A stretch of DNA of 64,000 nucleotides from an uncultured Collinsella sp. (lineage in GTDB: Bacteria; Actinomycetota; Coriobacteriia; Coriobacteriales; Coriobacteriaceae). This document shows, piece by piece, positions 59,095 to 64,000 of the stretch (position 1 is the stretch's first letter; each line of letters begins with the position of its first letter). The notes below the pieces were generated by a model. That model saw nothing but the letters and a program-made list of their open reading frames with translations. It did no database searches and was not told the origin of the DNA. The DNA lies in assembly GCA_902494555.1 (NCBI GenBank), contig CABUTR010000008.1, positions 16,156 to 80,155 on the forward strand. The letters run 5' to 3'. A program made the translations under genes and the position numbers.

Positions 59095-60144
59095 ATGAAC
59101 GACATTCTCGCAAGAAGAGCAAGACGAGCAACTGTGGGCATCGCCCTTTCCGCGGCACTTGTCGCGGGAATCGCCCCCGTAACGGCGATCGCGGCAGAAA
59201 CCAGCGCCCCCACCGGTGCGGCCGTTTCGCAGACGAGCGCCGCCAACGGCAATTCGGGCGCCCCGCAGACAGAAGACGCGGCCGCCGCAAAAGAAAAAGC
59301 GTATGCAGCCATGCAGGAAGCGCTCAAAAACCTCGAGGCCGCAAAAGTTGCCGCAAGTCCCGAGAAACTTGCAGCAATCGATGATGACATTGCCGCTTTT
59401 CAAGAGATCTACGACATGGTGGCGGCGGAAGCCGCCAAACGGAGGGAACGCCTTCCCGCCATGCAAGCGAACGTCGATGCAGCCCAAGCCAAATACGATG
59501 AGGCCCACAGCCGGACAAGCGGCCTTCAGGCAGAATTAGATAAGGCACTTGAAGCACTCGGCGGCGAGGAGCCCAGCACAGCTACTAAAGAGCATATTAA
59601 GCAGTTGCGACGTGAGATCATGTCGGCAGAAAGGCGAGAGAAATCTTGTGAAGATGATCTTCACTCCTACCGACGCCGGCTCGAAAGCCAGGAAAGACAG
59701 GTTCAGGATTCCGAAAGTGAGGCGCAGGAAGCTAAAGCCCACATCGACGAGGACATAGCCAAGCGAAATGCGCTCCTCGGCGATTTGGAAAAGGCGCAAG
59801 CGGCCTATGACGACGCCTGCAAGGCATACGAAGAGGCAAAGGCCGCGGCAGACAAGGCCGCCTCGCCCGAGATAACGAAACCGACCGAGACGACGCCTCC
59901 CTCCGGCTCAACGCAACCCGCCGAGGCGACACCGCCCGTTGCCTCACCTGCAACCGGCAAAGACGCCCCATCGAGCTCCACCAAGCAGGCGAACACGAGC
60001 AGCGGCAAGCAAGCAGATACGACCGCCGGCAAGCTCGCGAACACGGGCGATGCAGCGCCGAGCGCAATCGCACTCGCAGCAGTCGCCGCCGCAGGACTCG
60101 GAATAACCGCCACGGCCACACGCCGCCTCAGGAACCCAAAATAG
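59095..60144 (+). CDS. Sortase-anchored coiled-coil surface protein
   Basis: A 349-residue secreted protein. The signal peptide spans about residues 1-33 (VGIALSAALVAGIAPVTAIAA). Residues 60-260 are charged, Ala/Glu/Lys/Gln-rich and predicted to be a long coiled coil (KAYAAMQEALKNLEAA, ERQVQDSESEAQEAKAH). A Pro/Thr/Ser linker follows, then KLANTG, a membrane helix and an RRLRNPK tail. It resembles streptococcal M-like or albumin-binding coiled-coil proteins in layout only. The ATG follows GAGGTG, and a strong terminator comes 46 bp after the stop. Confidence 0.82.
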   Translation: MNDILARRARRATVGIALSAALVAGIAPVTAIAAETSAPTGAAVSQTSAANGNSGAPQTEDAAAAKEKAYAAMQEALKNLEAAKVAASPEKLAAIDDDIAAFQEIYDMVAAEAAKRRERLPAMQANVDAAQAKYDEAHSRTSGLQAELDKALEALGGEEPSTATKEHIKQLRREIMSAERREKSCEDDLHSYRRRLESQERQVQDSESEAQEAKAHIDEDIAKRNALLGDLEKAQAAYDDACKAYEEAKAAADKAASPEITKPTETTPPSGSTQPAEATPPVASPATGKDAPSSSTKQANTSSGKQADTTAGKLANTGDAAPSAIALAAVAAAGLGITATATRRLRNPK

Positions 60145-60189
60145 CTGCCAGCGGTTATTGTCTTCGCCAATCCACAAGCCAAGAGACAA

Positions 60190-60230
60190 AAAGAGGTCCG
60201 TTTCCCCAACCCAGGGAAACGGACCTCTTT
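60190..60230 (+). terminator. Terminator after the coiled-coil surface protein
   Basis: AAAGAGGTCCGTTTCCC and GGGAAACGGACCTCTTT form a perfect 17-bp stem with a 7-nt loop, ending in TTT. Confidence 0.85.
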
Positions 60231-60498
60231 ACTTGTAAAAACAGATGGTAATGCCGCCGTCTCTTGAACCACGTAGCCATCAATGCCCAGACAACACTAG
60301 CAAGCCGCGTTCCTTAAGGGATAGATTTAATTAGGCTAACGCGCCTTTACGGGTGATTTTTGGACGATGCGGTTCCGGTGCCGGCGGGCTGTTTGGTAGT
60401 CGAGCGATCCCGCAGGCAAAGCCGAGGACCAGCGAGACACCAAACACTTCGCCGCCTCCTGGACCGCGTAGCCATCGATGTTTTGGCAAAGCCAGCGA
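60231..60498. other. Gap with no recognised gene
   Basis: A minus-strand frame here ends FGVSLVLGFACGIARLPNSPP, which is hydrophobic but runs into the structured repeat and has no ribosome site. CGTAGCCATC occurs twice (about 60271 and 60467), the second directly before the B-type repeat flank. This may be the remains of a small gene; I cannot identify it. Confidence 0.35.
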
Positions 60499-60637
60499 GC
60501 GCCACCCAGAGCGAACAAGTTGGCATGAAAAAGGCAAGGCATAGACCTTCTGGTCATGCCTTGCCTTTTGAATGACAAATTGTCGCTCTGGGTGGCGCGC
60601 AGCGTCGAGCATTGCGCGGTTTGGTAAAACCGCGCAA
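60499..60637 (+). repeat. Structured repeat family A/B, copy B2 (candidate RNA)
   Basis: The outer helix GCGCCACCCAGAGCG (60499-60513) pairs perfectly with 60584-60598. The apical part is identical to copy B1. The linker GCAGCGTCGA is at 60599-60608. The second hairpin TTGCGCGGTTT-GGTA-AAACCGCGCAA (60612-60637) differs from B1 by paired changes and uses the GGTA loop of A1. It ends just beyond the 3' end of the SRP RNA gene. Confidence 0.75.
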
Positions 60638-60648
60638 AAAGAAAGCCC

Positions 60649-60755
60649 GTGCGCTCGATGGATCCGGATGCCCGACAGAGGCTCCTTATGGCTGCTTCCT
60701 TCCGGACCTGACCAGATTCGGAACATGTCGTCATCCGAACCCATCGAACGCGCTA
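60649..60755 (-). ncRNA. ffs: Signal recognition particle RNA (4.5S type)
   Basis: On the minus strand the SRP domain IV signature TCAGGTCCGGAAGGAAGCAG is present, with the conserved asymmetric loop and GGAA tetraloop. Long flanking arms pair (GCGTTCGATGG with CCATCGAGCGC and GGTTCGGATG with CATCCGGATC), giving a rod of about 105 nt, the short bacterial form that binds Ffh. Promoter elements lie at 60768-60796. The ends are estimated from the outer pairing. Confidence 0.92.
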
Positions 60756-63700
60756 GGCGCTCGGTATATCTTACCTGCTCCCGCCCGCCACGGCAAGTGG
60801 GGCGAACCCATCGGATGGATTCGCCCCACTCGTCCATATCGATAGCGGCGCCTACGGTACAGGGCCGCGCCGCCCGCGACGGCCAGCGCGCCGATGCCGG
60901 CCATGGCCGCGAGCGCCTCGACCGGCAGGCTGCGGTCGCCGGTGTCGGGCATGCCGCCCTTGGAGCCGTCGCCGCCGGAGCCGCTGCCGGAGCCGTTATC
61001 TGAACCGCCGCCTGAGCCGCCGCCCGGCGTGCCGGGGTTCTCGGGGGTGCCGGGGGTCCCGGGATTCTCGGCGTAGCTGTTGGTGAAGACCGGCGGCAGG
61101 TTGGCGTCGCCCTCGTAGGAGACCCTCGCCGACAGGTAGCCCGTCCTGGTGCCGTCTGCCGCCTCGTCGCTCACCGTGACGACGATCTTGCGCACCGCCT
61201 TGTCGTAGGTCACGTGCGCCTGGCCATCATCGGCCTCGCTCACCGTAAAGGTGTAGGTGCCGACCTGCTTGAAGGTCAGCACATCGAACGTGACGCTGCC
61301 GTCCGCGGCGTTCTTGGCGGTCGACATGACCTTGCCGTCCCGGCTCTTGAGCTCAAAGCTAAACTGGCCCGCCTTGAGCTCGGCGCCCTTGAGCACCTTG
61401 GCGGCGCCCAGCTTGAGGGTGACGGGTGCGGCCTTGTAGCCGTTGGTGAAGGTCACCGAGGTGTCGTTTGCGGCATTGCCCTCGGCATCCATGAGCTCGT
61501 GCTTGACAGCGAGTGTGCCGTTGCCGGCATCGGTGACCGTCGTGCGCACGCGGTACGTCGTCTTGTCGTACGTCACGCCGCCCGCCGTGCCGGCGACCTC
61601 GCGCAGCTCGTAGCCGTGCGCGCCGGGCGCGGTGTAGGTGACGGGGCTGAGCACGACCGTGCCGTCGGCGGCGTTCTTGCCCGTCGCCGCAACGCTCTCG
61701 CTGCCGTCGGCGGCGATCTCGACCAGCTGGAACTCGAACTCGCCTTCGGCCAGGTCGCGGCCCTCGAGCTTCTTGTTCACCGTGATCTGGTCGGTGACGG
61801 AGCTCGGCGTCGGGTTCACGCCGTAGGTGTTGGTGAACTCGAACGCGCCCTTGCCCTCGGGCGTGCCCTCTGCGGGCAGGACCTCCGCGGAGAGCGTGCC
61901 CGCGTTGGTGTCCTCGACCACCTTGACCGTGAAGGTCCTGGTCGCCGTCGCGTCGTTGGCCACGCCGTCGACCGAGCCGGACTCGCTCACCCGGTAGGCG
62001 AACGTCTTGGTGCGCAGGCCGTCGCGGTCGATCTCGACGTCATCGAGGTCGCTCGGCTGCTTAAACGTGACGTGGCCCAGCTCGACGTTGCCGGCGGCGT
62101 CGTTGGTCGCCTCGGTCACCGTCTTGCCGGAGGCGTCGGCCGGCGCGGGCGCGCCGTCCAGCGGCGCGATCTTAAAGGTGTACTTGCCCTCGATGTCGGC
62201 CTGCGTGAGGCCGAGCCCGGCCTGGCCGAGCGCCAGCGTCTTGGTGCCCGCGAGGTCGACTGTCGCCTCGTTGGTGCCGTAGCCGTTCACGAACGACAGC
62301 GTGCCGCCGGAGCCCTCGGGGTAGACCACGGCAGTGTCCAGCCCGCCCTTGCCGTTATCGGTCACCTTGACCGTGATGTCGAAGCTCGAGGCGGTCGCCG
62401 TCACGCCCGCGGGCAGCCGGTCCGTGCCGTCCTCGGATACGGTATAGGGAATGGCCCATGAGCCGTCGGCGGCCCTGGTGGCGGTGCCGTCCGCCACCAT
62501 CTGCTCGAGAGTGTCGGTGGTGTAGGCGATGGGCGAGAACGCGAGCCCCGCGGCCTCGCCGTCGCCGGAGGCCCGGTTGGTCGCGGTCGCGACCACGTCG
62601 CCCTGGGCATCGCGGACGGAGAACGAGAACTCGCCTGCCGCCGCGGCGCGGCCCGTCAGCGTCTTGGTGGCGTTAATTGCCACGTTGCCCTCGCCGCCGA
62701 GCGTTCCGGTGGCCTCGTAGGAGTTCTCGAACGCGACCGTCACAAGCGCGGGCGTCTCCGTGGCGTCATCTGCCGTGGAGACCTCGCTGCGGGCGACCTC
62801 GACACCGTCCTTGGCAACCGTGGTCGTGACCGTGAGCTTGCCCGTCGCGGCGTCGTAGCCGGGCGCGATGGCCACCGTGCGCGGCGCGGTGTCGTTGGTG
62901 TAGCCCTCGCCGCCGAGCTTGGTCTCGGTGACGGTGAAGCTGTAGGTCTTGCCCGCGTCGGCGTCGGTGAACTTCACGTCGCTCTCCGCGGCACCGCCGA
63001 CGAGGTCGACCAGGTCGGCCTCTCCGTCATCGGCAGCGGCCACGGCGTAGGCGTCCTTGCCGGTCTTGAGGCCGAGCTTGGCGGCCGTCTCGGCGTCGGC
63101 GGTCACGGTGAAGGCGAACTGCCCCGCCTCCATGGCGCGGCCGGAGAGCGTCTTGGACAGGCGCACGCCCGCGCGGGCCGAATAGTCGAGCTCGGTCGTG
63201 TAGGTGTTGACGAAGTCGCCACCGCTCACCTGCGCGATCGCGGGCGTCGTGGCCGTGAGGTTGCCGGAACCGTCGTCGGTCACGGTCACCGTCATCGTGG
63301 CGACGTGGCCGTCGTAGGCCACGCCGGCGATGGCGGAGCCGTCATCGGGCCTGACCTCGCGCACCGTGTAGGTGAAGGTCTTGGCGCGCACGCGCTTGCC
63401 GCCGACCTCGGCGAACCCGGCGTCCTTGATGTCATCGAGCGTGTAGCGGATGGGGCCGAAGTCGAAGGCGACCCTATCGCCCGCCCTGGTGCCGGCGGCG
63501 GCCGTCACGCTGACGGTCTTGGAGCCGTCGGCAGACCCCTCGGGCATGGGGGCGCCGCCCTCGCCCGCGAGCGCGAACTGGAAGCTGTCGCCCTCCGCCC
63601 AGTCGCGGCCCTCGAGCGTCTTGGTGAAGAGTCCCGCGGTGGAGATGTCCCTGCCCTCGGTGGCCGTTCCGTACGTGTTGGTGAACGCGACGGTCGCGCC

Positions 63701-64000
63701 GTCCTCGGTCACGGCGCCTTCGGCCTTGGAGCCGTCAGCCCCGTTGACCGCAGTCGTGTAGCCCTCGGCGGCGTCCTCGGTCACGGTGTAGTGCGCGCCC
63801 ACGGGCAGGCCGGCGACGGTCTTCTCCCCGCCGTCCCTGAGCGTGAAGGTCGCCTTGCCGCCCGCGAACGTCACGGCGTGCTCGCCCTTGCCGAAGGTGC
63901 CGGAGACGGGCTCGCCGTCCCCGTCGGTCAGCGCGACCGTGAAGCCGAACTCGCGCTGGCTGTCGCCGCCGACGACCGTCTTCTTGACGGTGAGGCTGCC
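60731..64000 (-). CDS. Giant isopeptide-domain surface adhesin, partial (N-terminus beyond window)
   Basis: The reading frame is open to base 64000, so at least 1089 residues of the C-terminal part are seen. At least six domains of about 110-125 residues repeat, each starting with a Lys-containing strand (TKTLEGRDWAEG, SKTLSGRAMEAGQF, TKTLTGRAAAAGEFSF, NKKLEGRDLAEGEFEF, AKVLKGAELKAGQFSF) and ending FTNTYG or similar, the pattern of FctA/Spy0128-like pilin domains with Lys-Asn isopeptide bonds. A Gly/Ser/Pro linker, an MPDTG sorting signal, a membrane helix and RRRRYRY follow. The frame then continues about 35 residues past the usual end, through a hairpin and the ffs promoter, to a stop inside the SRP gene. 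Confidence 0.85.
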   Translation of the reverse strand, partial: GSLTVKKTVVGGDSQREFGFTVALTDGDGEPVSGTFGKGEHAVTFAGGKATFTLRDGGEKTVAGLPVGAHYTVTEDAAEGYTTAVNGADGSKAEGAVTEDGATVAFTNTYGTATEGRDISTAGLFTKTLEGRDWAEGDSFQFALAGEGGAPMPEGSADGSKTVSVTAAAGTRAGDRVAFDFGPIRYTLDDIKDAGFAEVGGKRVRAKTFTYTVREVRPDDGSAIAGVAYDGHVATMTVTVTDDGSGNLTATTPAIAQVSGGDFVNTYTTELDYSARAGVRLSKTLSGRAMEAGQFAFTVTADAETAAKLGLKTGKDAYAVAAADDGEADLVDLVGGAAESDVKFTDADAGKTYSFTVTETKLGGEGYTNDTAPRTVAIAPGYDAATGKLTVTTTVAKDGVEVARSEVSTADDATETPALVTVAFENSYEATGTLGGEGNVAINATKTLTGRAAAAGEFSFSVRDAQGDVVATATNRASGDGEAAGLAFSPIAYTTDTLEQMVADGTATRAADGSWAIPYTVSEDGTDRLPAGVTATASSFDITVKVTDNGKGGLDTAVVYPEGSGGTLSFVNGYGTNEATVDLAGTKTLALGQAGLGLTQADIEGKYTFKIAPLDGAPAPADASGKTVTEATNDAAGNVELGHVTFKQPSDLDDVEIDRDGLRTKTFAYRVSESGSVDGVANDATATRTFTVKVVEDTNAGTLSAEVLPAEGTPEGKGAFEFTNTYGVNPTPSSVTDQITVNKKLEGRDLAEGEFEFQLVEIAADGSESVAATGKNAADGTVVLSPVTYTAPGAHGYELREVAGTAGGVTYDKTTYRVRTTVTDAGNGTLAVKHELMDAEGNAANDTSVTFTNGYKAAPVTLKLGAAKVLKGAELKAGQFSFELKSRDGKVMSTAKNAADGSVTFDVLTFKQVGTYTFTVSEADDGQAHVTYDKAVRKIVVTVSDEAADGTRTGYLSARVSYEGDANLPPVFTNSYAENPGTPGTPENPGTPGGGSGGGSDNGSGSGSGGDGSKGGMPDTGDRSLPVEALAAMAGIGALAVAGGAALYRRRRYRYGRVGRIHPMGSPHLPWRAGAGKIYRAPSAFDGFG
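60768..60796 (-). promoter_or_regulatory. Promoter of the SRP RNA gene
   Basis: On the minus strand TTGCCG (60791-60796), a 17-bp spacer and TAAGAT (60768-60773) stand upstream of the SRP RNA 5' end at about 60755. The promoter is within the 3' coding tail of the adhesin gene. Confidence 0.6.
60797..60829. terminator. Hairpin after the adhesin sorting signal
   Basis: GTGGGGCGAA and TTCGCCCCAC pair perfectly, with CCAT/ATGG inside. It begins just after the codons for the Arg-rich tail and lies directly before the -35 of ffs. There is no T tract, but the position suggests 3' end formation for the adhesin mRNA. Confidence 0.5.

Noticed and set aside
60331..60837. Possible small membrane protein ending FGVSLVLGFACGIA
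   Set aside because: The frame includes the structured repeat and the SRP RNA; only the last 40 codons look protein-like, too little to call a gene.
1..64000. tRNA genes
   Set aside because: No T-arm signature with matching acceptor stem was found on either strand by eye.

Overview
The window is 64 kb of high-GC DNA, dense in coding sequence, with short leaders, clear AGGAGG-type ribosome binding sites and many GTG/TTG starts. The gene set includes sortase-type surface proteins ending in LANTG or MPDTG, UbiX/UbiD decarboxylase genes, paired ABC exporters and a Kup potassium uptake locus. Together with the unusually rich set of palindromic intergenic repeats, this suggests a gut actinobacterium of the Coriobacteriia, most likely Collinsella-like. 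That assignment is inference; no rRNA or tRNA gene is present to confirm it.

Layout. 1-2.4 kb: glpK (cut by the left edge), a TsaC-type tRNA threonylcarbamoyl gene and a HicAB toxin-antitoxin pair. 2.4-5.4 kb: prmC and prfA, the release-factor methylase and release factor 1. 5.6-10 kb: an M20 peptidase and a polar amino acid ABC importer. 10-13.6 kb: an aldose-epimerase homologue, an unknown membrane protein and a DUF4143-type ATPase with an unusual double palindrome upstream. 13.9-19.7 kb: a MerR regulator, ubiX, ubiD, a DASS transporter and an LpdD-like/IPP-isomerase-like fusion, read here as one aromatic-acid decarboxylation locus. 19.9-22.9 kb: MFS transporter, phosphatase, TIGR04076 protein and pyridoxal kinase. 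23.3-27.6 kb: MarR plus a heterodimeric ABC exporter. 27.7-33.4 kb: diguanylate cyclase, then a LysR/SDR/OFA-transporter/Gfo-Idh cluster. 33.8-40.7 kb: tex, a transaldolase-family gene, a HAD phosphatase and a RlmKL-like gene whose first catalytic domain has lost its motifs. 40.8-45.5 kb: response regulator, short KdpD-like kinase, small membrane protein and kup. 45.7-49 kb: nitroreductase and an LtaS-like enzyme. 49-54.5 kb: a 1362-residue wall-anchored protein flanked by hairpin arrays and by an inverted pair of structured repeats. 54.5-64 kb: flavodoxin, a second heterodimeric ABC exporter, a small wall-anchored coiled-coil protein, the SRP RNA, and a giant isopeptide-domain adhesin cut by the right edge.

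The most unusual content is non-coding. At least nine families of palindromic or structured repeats lie between genes, most of them within about a dozen bases of a stop codon. One family, about 139 bp with four copies, keeps the same fold while its helices change by compensatory substitution, and keeps G-A mismatches, a bulged A and a fixed 10-nt linker. Another family forms 62-bp-period tandem hairpin arrays on both sides of the large surface-protein gene. The most unusual protein is the fusion of a probable prenyl-FMN chaperone domain to an IPP-isomerase fold whose catalytic cysteine is displaced by one residue, encoded beside ubiX and ubiD.
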